A stretch of 64,000 nucleotides of DNA, from NCBI GenBank assembly GCA_013396655.1, contig WBMV01000441.1:1064914-1128913 (forward strand), written 5' to 3'. Every line of letters starts with the position of its first letter. Within the stretch, counting starts at the first letter, position 1. This document shows positions 1 to 21,304 of this stretch, in pieces. The stretch is from Campylorhamphus procurvoides. Taxonomy: Eukaryota > Chordata > Aves > Passeriformes > Dendrocolaptidae. The position numbers were made by a program, and so were the translations under genes. A model generated the notes under the pieces. The model was not told the origin of the DNA. It was given only the letters and a program-made list of their open reading frames with translations, and did not search any database.

Positions 1-1002
1 AACCCAGGACCAGCCACAATGTGTGATGCTCTGCTTGCTGTAAATGAAGGGTTTTTTAGGTACTGCGCCAAAAAACAGGACTTGAGGAATAAAGTATACC
101 ACATTGCTGATTTTCTTAAGCAAAGCTTGGTTATAAGACTGGGACCCAGTGCAGTAAAAGGCAGCAGTAGACTGACCTGCAACACAAACAAAAGGAACCC
201 TCACATAAATGATATCAAACAAAGAACTACCACCAGAATGACCACAAGTGTTTCAAAAAGCTCATATATGAAGAGCAGACCAGAGCAGTAATTAACTGTG
301 TGAGTGCCATAACATCACTTCCAGTTATAGTGCAGACTTTATTTCTTTTTTTCTGAAGTGAATTAGATAAACACTAGGTGTTGGTATTCAAATAGATACC
401 AGAAAGAAAACAGCTTACAAGACATAAATATAAAACATCTAAGAATTAGAATACATTTGCTGTCAAAAATCACATTGCAGGCAAAGGATACTAAATTAAA
501 TATTCTGCCAAAATCCTCATGGATTCAAGGAAGTGATGAGGTACATGAAATTTGCTACAAGATAAGCTTCCACACTGCTATTCTAAGCAATCTGAGTAGT
601 ACTTGGAATATCAAATCTCAGTGCCTCTTTTAAAAATATTTAAATATGTCTGGAAGCAACGGCTTTCAGTACACTATCATAAATATCTTTATATCTTGCA
701 TTTTAAACAGTAATTTATACAAGACTTTTAAAGCACATTAGTACATTTAATCTTGCTTAGCTACATTGATGCAGAGGAAAAGCTGACAGACAGCATAACA
801 TCCAGCTCAGCAAAAGCGTATTTGTTTTCCAGTTCTTATAGTAAAGAGACTGATCAATCTTTCCAGTACTGAAGTTAGTAACGCATATATTTCTTTCCAG
901 TTACTGAGTTTCTGGTCACCTTTACTTGCTCCACAGATATGTTCTCCCCCTTGCTTAATTATGCAGGTTTCCATTACTGGTCTAGCCAGTTTTACATCAC
1001 TG

Positions 1003-1275
1003 ATATAGAATCATAAAATGGTTTGGGTTAGAAAGGACCCTAAAGATCATCTGGTTCCAACCCCCCTGCCTTGGAAAGGGACACCTTGAACTAGACCAGG
1101 TTGCTGAAACCTCCATCCAACCTAGTCTTGGACACTTCCAGGAATGGGGCTTCCACAAGTTCTCTGGGCAACCTGTTCCAGTGCCTCACCACCCTCACAC
1201 CAAAGAATTTCTTCCATCTATTTAACCTAAATTTCCCCTCTTTCCATTTGAACTGAACTCGATCTCCCCATTACC
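1003..1275 (-). mobile_element. CR1 LINE fragment (3' end)
   Basis: From about 1003 the plus strand reads as the reverse complement of an avian CR1 3' end. It opens with the complement of the ATTCTATG-type terminal repeats (atagaatcata). It then has the familiar block with cctaaagatcatctggttcc, gaccaggttgct, ccatccaacc and tctctgggcaacctg, ending near the caaagaatttcttcc motif. The element is therefore in minus orientation, 5' truncated, with no reverse transcriptase present. Several substitutions against the consensus I remember suggest an old copy. This is the main sign that the genome is avian or at least sauropsid. Confidence 0.9.
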
Positions 1276-2172
1276 TCATTTGTAATTTAAAACATTAACT
1301 TTCCCAAGCAACAAATAAGAAACTGTGCCATAAGTTTTCATGGGTCTAATAAATCTATAAATATTCATTCATCATCCACACTCATACCCTACACCCAGTT
1401 TTTGGTATAGCACACCTCAACTCAGCAAAATTATCTGATATGGATTATAGCATAACCCCTCTTCAGCTTCACCTGATTTTGTCCAAACTATTTCCTAAAG
1501 TCTCAATTTTCTGCTTTCCACCTTGTACTAACTTAAGGCTGAGATCTTACAAGGAAAGCCTTCAGGTCAGGACTCTGAAACCCAGACAGCCCCACAAAAG
1601 TTTCTCCAGCACCCAATTCTCTCCATTGTTTGCCTGCACATCTATCCCATTTCCTCCCTTCCCACACCATGACGGTAATGGTTACAGCTCCCTTTGGTTC
1701 TTCATCAACCAAAATATTCAGAAATTCTTACCCACAAGTCAGAAGGCTCCTCTGTCCGCTTCTCCAAGATTCTGTGAAGAGAACTGCAGCAAACCACCTT
1801 AGCACTGATAAAAGGCAAAGCCAGTCTCACCTTCTCCTGCACAGAAACATCACCTAGCATCCGTTCCCTGTTCTGAGATAATACCAAACACAGTCGCAAG
1901 AGCATGAAGTGAGCTACCAGGCTGGCGAACACTCACCTCCTTTTCCTCTCTCCACAAAACCCACTGTCAACAACCTCTAGCCATTTCAGCAACCAGTAAA
2001 AGCTGCTCCAAAGGGCAGTAGATTTGTCACTTCTTCCAACTCATCCCCCGCAACTCAGACATGAGCAAGGTGTCTGTACCAAGCACAGTGTCTTTCCCAT
2101 TTCCTTTCCCCTTTTCCAGACAGTTAGTATGACAGGGAAATACTGTACAGGCAGACAGACTTTGTACAACAC

Positions 2173-2178
2173 TTTATT
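2173..2178 (-). terminator. KICS2: Candidate poly(A) signal for KICS2
   Basis: AATAAA on the minus strand (tttatt on plus), followed by a GTGTTGTACAAA stretch that resembles a GU-rich downstream element. It lies about 1.85 kb past the KICS2 stop codon. It is one of several hexamers in the 3' flank and was chosen only because its surroundings look the most like a cleavage site. Confidence 0.3.
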
Positions 2179-2805
2179 ACACTGCTGAAGACTGTGAATC
2201 AGTTCTGGCAACAGTCTCTTTAACATTACTCAGGCTGAGGGAGTTGAAATTACAAGGTTATTACAAGGTCACTGTCAGACAGAGGGAAGCACGCAAACTC
2301 TCTGGATACTGTCATTTGCAACCTTGTCCTGTTAAGAGCAATTAAAGCCACAAAGTATAGCACTGTTACAAACAGGCACTCTCCAATTGCTGGTATATTT
2401 GCAAGGTCTGTTATTTTCCAATGGCAAAGAGTAGACTGAGCTTTTGAGAGTGATGCAGCAGTCAGACCAAGACTTCAGGTGAAAGGCAACAGCACAAATA
2501 CAACAGATTAACACAGTTACAGCAAAGCATGGAAGGCCCCATTTGGCACAAAGCAGCAAGTCAGAGCTTGTATTTCGAGAACAGAATGTGCTTATATGAT
2601 TGTAAAAGAATCAGCACTTGCAGCCAGGCAAGACAAGCTACCACAACTTTTAGTGGGAGAGAAAGGGAATCATTAAAGGACACAGTTGCAATGGTATCTT
2701 TTAGATTTCGGTCTTAAGAGAAACCAACATTTTGACCTTAGCTCCCTTTTAAGTTGAACCTGACGTTATACCCTACACAGTGTCAACTAATGACTTAATT
2801 TTACC

Positions 2806-2807
2806 AC

Positions 2808-2840
<33 letters not shown>

Positions 2841-2842
2841 CA
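2806..2842. repeat. (TA)n(TG)n microsatellite
   Basis: A compound dinucleotide repeat: about eight TA units run directly into about ten TG units. It sits in the probable 3' UTR of KICS2 and is likely to be length-polymorphic. Confidence 0.9.
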
Positions 2843-4027
2843 CAACTGCATAGCTAACAGTCAGAAGTATCCTGCAATGTAAGGCTATAGGTACAGCCAA
2901 ATTGACCCTTTTATTGTATTTGGAAATAGTGGTTTCCAAATTAAAGCACTTTCAGGGTAACTAGAAAACATACTTTTTCTAAACCTGCAGCCTAGAAGTG
3001 GTGAAAGAGACATTTTAGAATGAGGTAAACATACTGCATAGGCTATATATTTAAATCCAAATCCCCAGTGTTTTGGCTTAATTATTATTTAAAACTGAAC
3101 AGATTGAAAAAACTACGTACTTTTAAAAATCTGAAAATAAATCCAGGTTGAGATGAACAAACTAGAAAATAAATAATTTACAAAGGGCATTTCCTTCTGC
3201 CTTTTTTTGCAAAAGCACAATTTGAAAACAGCTTTGCTGCTTTTTCCATGGAGCTGTTCCTTCTAGAACACCTGTTCAACTTCAGCTTGTCTCCTTCACT
3301 TAGTCTGAGCCAAGACTAGTACTGGACCCACACTGCTACAACACTCCAGTGAATACTGCCCTTCCAGTCCATGCTGCAGCTTTTCTTGCCCCAGCTCAAG
3401 TTCTGGAGCAATTATGACACAGGGTGTTTAGAATAGAGACTGGTGCCTAACAGAGAGTGTTAGAGATGTCAATTATCATTTTAAATCCTTTGAAAAGCAA
3501 GTTATAATTAACAATAGTGCTCTTTCTGATTCTTATATTTTTATTTAAAATATATCTTTGCAGGTTCACTTTTTCTAATATTCCCTTGCATCAGTATTTA
3601 GTTCCCAGAAATCATTCCTGTCAGGCAATGTAGTTTTCTGAAAAGATAGTATCTTCCATCCCTTACCACATTTTCAATAAACTCTGTAGAAGACAGTCAA
3701 TTATCAGACCAAGATAAAGTGCATATATTCCTTTCTGATACAGGCAACAAAATTGTGGACTGAAAAAATAAATCATACTGAATATTGAAAACCACACCAA
3801 AAAAATCCCACAGTGGCCATTTAGCATCCCACAATTAAATTGCCCCACTGAATACTGCCCAAAAATACTTTTCTTCAAGTGTCTGTTAGCTTAAAAAAAA
3901 AGGAACTTATAACATTAAAAAAAAAGGTTCCTTTCCAATTAGACTCTGAGAATTTATGCAACTCTTGAAAGCTACAGCTCCCTCAAGGCTGACATATTGC
4001 CTTGACAACTTCTAAGTAGTCTGTGTT

Positions 4028-11823
<7,796 letters not shown>

Positions 11824-11918
11824 CCCGCCCGGCGACTCCGCAGCCGCCGACACTTCCGGGTCCGCCGCGCTCCCAGCCACCCGCGCCGCGGCACGCGCAT
11901 GCGCCCAACAGCATCCTC

Positions 11919-11928
11919 GTCACGTGAC
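11919..11928. promoter_or_regulatory. CLEAR/E-box palindrome 1
   Basis: The sequence reads GTCACGTGAC, a perfect palindrome identical to the CLEAR consensus bound by TFEB, TFE3 and MITF; its core CACGTG is also a USF or MYC/MAX site. It lies 96 bases upstream of the KICS2 ATG. Binding is inferred from the motif only. Confidence 0.75.
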
Positions 11929-11955
11929 AGGCCGCGCGGGCAGCGCCGGCTCGAG

Positions 11956-11965
11956 GTCACGTGAC
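11956..11965. promoter_or_regulatory. CLEAR/E-box palindrome 2
   Basis: A second exact GTCACGTGAC, 37 bases from the first, centre to centre, about 3.5 helical turns. It is followed at once by the first minisatellite unit. Paired sites of this kind are typical of TFEB-responsive promoters. Confidence 0.75.
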
Positions 11966-12192
11966 GGGAAACCCGGGAGAGCCGGGCACGGGGCCGTTCC
12001 CGACCCGGGAAACCTGGGAGAGCCGGGCACGGGGCCAGGGCCGAGCACGGGGCCGTTCCTGCTCTGTCTGCCCTGGGAAACCTGGGAGAGCCGGGCACGG
12101 GGCCGTTCCTGCCCTGTCTGCCCTGGGAAACCCGAGAGGGCCGAGCACGGGGCCAATCCCGCCTTGCCCCTGCCGGGAAACCCGGGAGCTCC
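11966..12192. repeat. GC-rich minisatellite, about 50-bp unit
   Basis: Five units each begin with GGGAAACC, at 11966, 12006, 12075, 12125 and 12175. They continue with variants of tgggagagccgggcacgggg and a ccgttcctgccctgtctgcc spacer. Spacings are 40, 69, 50 and 50 bases; the third-to-fourth and fourth-to-fifth units define the regular 50-bp period. The long frames on both strands here come from this repeat and are not genes. Confidence 0.85.
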
Positions 12193-13440
12193 AGTGGTCC
12201 GCCAGTCCATACTGCACTTGATGTCTCCGGGCTGGACACAACGGCGCTGGTTCCTGCCGAGCTCTCTTCCGTCCTGCCGTGTCCCAGTTTATGCCTTAAA
12301 CTTAACTCTGAAGCCCCCTTTCATGTTAAATGTTAGAAACGTTCTAAACCCCATTTCTGATGCCCTTATTCCCACCCTTTCACTCCCACAGGACCCTCCA
12401 GCTACTTTGGGTTCATAGTTCCCTCCTCCCCAGTGAATGGGAGGCAGTGGGTTCCCCAAAGTAATGCTATTTTTTCAGTTCATGTTTTGGACAGATGAGC
12501 TCCCTGAACTGATTCACTGTGGAGGTGATGAGAAGCAGGAAGCTGAGCCACAGCGCCGTGAGGCTGTGGAAGGGGGGCTGGTGTGGCAGCACTGACTGGT
12601 CCCACCCTTATACTGAATTTCCTTCAGCTGACACAGGCTCCTCTCCACACAGTACTTCCCTGCACTCTTCTGGCACCGGCACTCGTTTTTGAGCTGACAT
12701 CTAGACAAAACACAATATGCTCTAGCAATGCCAAGATCCACGTACTAATTAAAGGAACTGACTGCCCCTTGTTCAGAAAATGCTACAAACACACCATCAT
12801 TGAAAACAGGCACTAGATGCAAACACCAGCTTTAGGAGTGAAACAGGCTTTTTAATTGACCTTAACTACCTCCAAGTTTTCTACTGTGGCATACTGCAAG
12901 CAGAGTAGCCTAAGGATTTGGATTTAAAAATTAATTTTCATTTATCTAATAAAGTCTGCCTAGCCCTTCATCAGTTTTCTTTTCCAGGTACGTCCGTATG
13001 CATACTTGAGTTAATTCAGAATAGTGTGTAACACTCTTGAAAAGGTTTAGCTTAGAACTCAAGTTTTGGCTTTACATGCTTAAAAATCTGAAGCAGATGA
13101 ACTGAAGTTGAGATCTTTGTTTATACAGCCAACAAGTCTGAGTTCTGTGTGCTCCAAAAGCTGCCTTCTTCCTGAATTCAACTATGTACTTAGTGTGCTG
13201 AAAGGACAAAACGAATGTAGGATTTTACAGCTGCTCAGTAACAAACTTCTCTCACCTCGAAAGCTGGTTATTAAAATTTGGTTTATTTGATGGGATATTC
13301 TGGAAATTTAAATCAGCATGTGAAATATTCATCTGTTCAAGACAATCACAGCTGTAAATAGGAGGCTGCCAATAAGGAGGAGGAAGGGGGACTCCTGGAT
13401 AGTCAGGACACTGTTTCCGAAAGACAACTGGGAGTCAAAG
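12193..13440. other. Intergenic spacer between KICS2 and RPL18A
   Basis: About 1.25 kb separates the KICS2 promoter from the RPL18A 3' end. No gene was recognised. A short cysteine-rich minus-strand frame at 12514-12741 follows an acceptor-like TTTTGTCTAG but has no known match; it is discussed as a weak finding. No exon of C12orf56, which I expect in this interval from human gene order, was recognised. Confidence 0.6.
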
Positions 13441-13454
13441 GTTCAAATAAGACC

Positions 13455-13460
13455 TTTATT
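13455..13460 (-). terminator. RPL18A: Poly(A) signal of RPL18A
   Basis: AATAAA on the minus strand, 31 bases past the RPL18A stop codon. This gives the very short 3' UTR typical of ribosomal protein genes. Cleavage is expected at about 13,435-13,445. Confidence 0.85.
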
Positions 13461-13491
13461 GCAACACAGAGTTGACAGCATGTTTTTGTAT

Positions 13492-16870
<3,379 letters not shown>

Positions 16871-16893
16871 GGCGCTCCTCCGCCGCGGCCCGC

Positions 16894-16908
16894 AGGAAAG
16901 GAAAGGGA
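16894..16908 (-). promoter_or_regulatory. RPL18A: 5'TOP-like transcription start of RPL18A
   Basis: On the minus strand, 24-38 bases before the ATG, lies an unbroken pyrimidine run TCCCTTTCCTTTCCT. Ribosomal protein mRNAs start with a C inside such a tract (5' terminal oligopyrimidine), which puts their translation under mTORC1/LARP1 control. Starting at one of the C residues at 16905-16907 would give a 5' UTR of about 35 bases, normal for the class. The exact start is inferred. Confidence 0.65.
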
Positions 16909-16978
16909 CGGCCGCGTGCGCCGCCGCCGCACGTCACTCTCCCGCCTCCGACCCCGCCCCCGGTCGTCCGCACCGCCC

Positions 16979-17155
16979 ATTGGCCGGGAGCGGAGCGCGA
17001 TTGGCGGGGGCGGGCGGGCGGCCCTCNNNNNNNNNNNNNNNNNNNNNNNNNNNNNNNNNNNNNNNNNNNNNNNNNNNNNNNNNNNNNNNNNNNNNNNNTC
17101 TCCCGTCCCCCACCGGCTTTGGCCCCGCCCCCGGCCGGAAGCGGAGCGCGATTGG
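16979..17155 (-). promoter_or_regulatory. Three CCAAT boxes (NF-Y type)
   Basis: ATTGG on the plus strand, that is CCAAT on minus, occurs at 16979-16983, 17000-17004 and 17151-17155. The second and third lie in a duplicated block around gcggagcgcgattggcggg. The first two lie about 75-100 bases upstream of the RPL18A start tract, the usual place for NF-Y sites. NF-Y binding is inferred. Confidence 0.6.
17027..17098. other. Assembly gap, 72 N
   Basis: Unsequenced bases in the middle of the shared promoter, between the two copies of the duplicated CCAAT block. Single N bases also occur at 16734 and 17777. Any motif here is unknown. Confidence 0.99.
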
Positions 17156-17879
17156 CGGGCGCAGCCGTCAGTCGGCGCGAGCCGCGGTGCGTTCTGGTTC
17201 GCTGCGGCCGCGTGGCCACGTCTGTCCTGCCCCGCGGGGTCCCCGCAGGAGGAGGCCGGGCTGTGCGTGACTCCTTGTGCCGCCGGCCCTACTCGCGCTG
17301 CCGCAGGGGACGTGGCAGGAGGCTCCGCACGGAACCACCGCTCCCCTCGGGGCGGCACCCGGCGTGTAGGGCTGTCCCCTGCGCTGCTGTGGCCCCCCCG
17401 CGCACTCAGTTCTGTGGAACCTGTTTCCGGGCTGGTCCCGCCTGGCCCTCACTGCCCAGCGGGCAGGGGCTCTGCTGGGGGGCGGAGCGAGGGTCTCTCG
17501 AGCGTTGTGCAGGCCCTGGGGAGCTGCTCAGCCATAGCCATGGGAGCGGGGCTTGCCGTGCAGAATACGGTAGCGGCGGCGCGGGTGGGACGGGCCGTGC
17601 ATGGCTGCAGCACGTTGTCCCGGGCTGGGCCGGTTTAACTTTGGTCCTGTGGACACGGCTGGCGCCTGTGACGCCCGGCCCCGGACACGCCGCTGCCCTT
17701 TATGCGGGGTCCCCGTGCCACATGTGCGGGCAGCGCACGGATCGCTGCTCACGGGTGAGCCCCTGCCCGCCTCCCCNGGAGCGCTGACCAGGAAGGTACG
17801 GGCGGGGGCGCGGGCGGGGCAAGACACGCCGTGCGGGTGACTCAGCCCGGCGGCGGCGCTGGGGAAGGGGCGGCGTGGG

Positions 17880-17935
17880 CTGCGCTGTTCTGCGCTGCGC
17901 TGAGCTGCGCTGAGCTGCGCTGGGCTGGGCTAGGG
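17880..17935. repeat. Short tandem GAGCTGCGCT-type repeat
   Basis: Imperfect units of about 10 bases (ctgcgctgag, ctgcgctggg) repeat several times within the CpG island. This is low-complexity DNA with no coding sense. Confidence 0.7.
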
Positions 17936-18460
17936 TAGCGGCGCCCGCGGGCCCCGCGACCCCCTCAGCCGGTGCCCTCAACGCGGCCCAGAGGCTCCGG
18001 GAGGCGGGGGAGGCACCACCGCGGCGGGGGTGCAGCCGGCCGGCCCCCCCGCCCGCCGGGAGCCGCGGAAAGGAGCGGCGCTTTTCCCTGCCAAGACGCG
18101 CCGTGGCTGCGGTGCGGTTCTGCTCGCGGGGGCTGCCCCCTCCGTGGCGCTGGTGGGGAACGGGTAAAACCGCAGGACCGCGGTGCGAGGGGAGGTAGGG
18201 AGGGAGGGACAGCCCCGCACCTCCATGTTCCGCTGGTCCCGGCGTGGTCGGAGCGGGGGTGCCCACCGCGGCACAGGGAGCCAGGGCTTGGTCCCTGCCA
18301 GCGGCCCGGGGCGGCGGTACCGAGACTATGGTGGCCCCGGGATGGGGGGGGTACCGAGGCTGTCCCGGCGCCCGGAGCGGGATGCGTTTGGCTCTCCAGG
18401 CAGCGGAGACCGGGCTCCTGACCGTGTCTGGGGCGGGGGCGAGGCCTTGCTCCTCACGGG

Positions 18461-21230
18461 GAATTCCTGCCAGCAAGAACGTGCCTGGAATGAATGCCTA
18501 ATATGTCACTTCCAGAAAGGAAAACTTTCTAGTCCGGCTGAAAAGTTCTGGAAGTAGCGATAGCTACACTGCTGTTGGCTCTAACCGCGTGTTGGGTCAG
18601 CGGAGAGGCTCTGGAGCCCTAGGAGGCTGTAAACATGCTCAGGGTTTGCACCAAGCAAAGCACAGAGCAAAAAAGATTAATTTTGTTGTCTTCGTGTTAT
18701 TAGAGAGAAAACTTGAGGAAATCCAATCGAGGCACATCGCAGGCTCCCCCTGTGCTATCATTGTCTTGTAAATACCCAAAATGAGTGTTGCAAATGAAGT
18801 GTTCTTTAATTACTAATTGTTGCGTTGGTTGGCATCTGTAGTTAAAATGCTCCGAATGCTTTTATTATTGGGGCATGTCTGGACCGAAGGTACCCAGCTT
18901 GACCACGTTTGCATTATTAACTGGGCAGTGTTCCCCAGCTGAAGTGGGTTGGCCTTTTTTTTTTTTTCCTGCTTTCCTGTATGAAAACAAGGCCTAGTAT
19001 CAAATGCATTTTTAAGCATGTATTACATGAAAGGAAACAAACTATCTTGATGAGACATACCTGTATGACCTCCTTCCCTATTAAGGAGTTATACTCTCCT
19101 AATCTTAGTAAGATAGGTTTGCCACCCAATACGGTGTACTGCTTAACAAAAAAATCACCTCTAAGTAAATAAGACAGTCCTTTCTACACAGCTGCATATT
19201 AACTATTAATGTTATTGATTGTTTTTATAAATAAAACTTACTTTAATGGCATGCTTGAAGTTAGAGCTCAGTGCATTTCACAGTGGATTTTGTGAACTGT
19301 GAGTACTGTTAAAATCGCAGTTCAGTTTTGCTTTCAAAGTGTAACCAGCTGGTGAAATAGATTTGTGGTGGAAGAACTCTACTTAAGTAAAACCATGAGC
19401 CATGAAAAGTTATTTTATTAGCTTTCTCAAAAGGCTCATTCAAATAGTTTATCTCATTAATTGTCTTTCAAAGTTGGCTAGTCAAGATGAAGCTCTTGAG
19501 AAAAGACTATGTGGTAGAAGCTGAAATTTTAAATATGCTCATGTAGCATTTATAAAACTAGTAGAACTGATTGGTATTGCTGTTAGCAAAAACAACTGAA
19601 GGGAATACATATTTGAGTTTATTTTTAATAGCAACATTTGTCGCCTAGATATAGATCATCTGCCCCAGGAGTGGTAATGTAGTGGTATTAGCAGGTAAAT
19701 ATGCAAAAAATTGCTTCTGTATATTAAATAGTTTTACTTCTGTAACTGTGGACCTAATCAAAAGATGTTGTTAAAAAATAAATCATTTTCCCCACAGCAT
19801 TTAACCTTTATTTTAATGTGGCTGGTCTGGATGTTGATTACGGGGAAAACAGATTGGGGGCTGGGGATGCAGGGAGGGAGAAGACACGGCAAAGCAACTT
19901 TAATCCCTAAAGATTCTGCCCGAGGGGAACCCCTCTGTGTAAGGCAGTGTGTGAGGCTTCTTTTGCCACGAGTCATCGCTTTGTTCCAGACTTTCTGGTT
20001 TTCTATACTGCAAAACCTGCAGGGCTTTTTTTGTATGAGCTCAATTTTACCTATTAAATTGCTTTCCATTATGCACTTTCGTGTAGTGTATTCTGTCTTA
20101 AGTTTTGTAGGAAAGTCTGTCACCACATTAAATTTGGGGCTGTCCTTTTCTGTCCTGCTTGCTTTCAGCTGTCACTGTGCCACCTTTCTTCCCGCGGGGG
20201 AGGGTGAACAGTAGAGCATGCGAGAGACACGCAATACTAAGAAATCAGAAGTTCCTACCCATGGGTATGTAGGCAGCTTCAAACCACAGCTCTTTTGTAT
20301 TTCATCTCTTCCTCTTGTCTCTTCCTTTCCCCTACCTCCTACATACTTACGTAACTAGGCCTGATTTCAGGCCTGCTTGACTGTGTAACTATGGGGAGAG
20401 GCAAGGCAGGGAGTTGGATAGATGAATTTGTCCCCTCTTGTTGTCTAACAGCATCCTAGTATTTGACAGAGATTATTTTAGATTTTTTTTTAATTCTTTG
20501 TATTTTACCAGAGCATTGCAGAGCAGCCTGCAGAGACATGTCATCCTTAGAACATTTGTCTAGGTCACTTGTTAATTTTACATTGAATTTTCTAAATACA
20601 AATAATTGCTAGTAAATCAGCACCCGTTTGTAGGAACAGAAAACTTTGTTAACAACTCCTTATGGTGTGTTTTGTAGTTAATTTCTAAGACACTTCTGTT
20701 GTGTGTGCTTGCTTTAGAGGAAAGACCTCCTAATGGCTTTACTCCTCTTGGGTAAATGTTTCGTAAGTGGGATTATGAAGCATCTTAATATTAGAGATGA
20801 GATTTTTTTTTTTCAGTTAAGTCTGTGGTATGGAAAAAAACGCAGCAGTCTATCATTTAAGTAGGAGATTTATGTTTATGCCATATCTTGCTGAAACCTC
20901 TGCATGCTTGAAATTTGAGCTTAAGCCTTTCAGTTGAATAGTACACATCATGCCATTCCTCTTAATTCAGGTGATGTTACCTCTTTTCAAGAGAACTGAA
21001 ATATATGGACATTTTAAAACTCCTTTATTCAGTAAGAAATATTGTACTGTGAAAAGTTGATTCAGGGACTTAAAATTCTGATATCTGTATCAGAACTGTG
21101 TGCATTCATGTTCACTTGGAGTATATACTGTCTCTTTGAGGTTTGTGGGAAAACATGTGGTTGTTGCTGTCCTGCTTTTGATTGTTCTTGTTCTGCTGAG
21201 CAAATAAAATTTCTCTTTCTCTAATTGCAG
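18461..21230 (+). other. XPOT: XPOT intron 1 (upstream of the first coding exon)
   Basis: AT-rich DNA between the CpG island and the acceptor TCTAATTGCAG that ends at 21,230. It is probably the intron between the non-coding first exon and the first coding exon of XPOT. The frame at 19765-20214 matches nothing I know. No repeat family or RNA gene was recognised. Confidence 0.65.
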
Positions 21231-21296
21231 ATGATCGTAGTTTCCCCTCTAGAAGAAGTGGGCAAACCAGTTAGGAGCAGGAAACAAAGAGTATAG
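21231..21296 (+). other. Predicted upstream ORF in the XPOT 5' UTR
   Basis: The exon that carries the XPOT start begins, straight after the acceptor AG, with ATG. It opens a 21-codon frame that ends at TAG (21294-21296), eight bases before the XPOT ATG at 21305. The frame differs from the main one. If the exon is spliced as predicted, ribosomes scanning XPOT mRNA meet this uORF just before the main start. Whether it is translated is not shown. Confidence 0.55.
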
Positions 21297-21304
21297 CAAT
21301 AGAA

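Larger units (their letters stand above)
1..4027 (-). other. KICS2: 3' flank and probable 3' UTR of KICS2
   Basis: This AT-rich stretch lies directly downstream of the KICS2 stop codon, which is read on the minus strand. I see no exon with a recognisable protein match on either strand. Open frames such as the one at 19-291 resemble nothing I know. Minus-strand AATAAA hexamers occur at 338-343, 2173-2178, 2910-2915 and 3540-3545, so the 3' UTR could end at any of several places. It contains a CR1 fragment and a TA/TG microsatellite, listed separately. That the UTR is long is inferred; RNA evidence would be needed to fix its end. Confidence 0.5.

Noticed and set aside
11824..11880. A 19-residue N-terminal extension of KICS2
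   Set aside because: The frame is open upstream, but its first codon is GTG, not ATG, and the human protein starts at the equivalent of 11,823.
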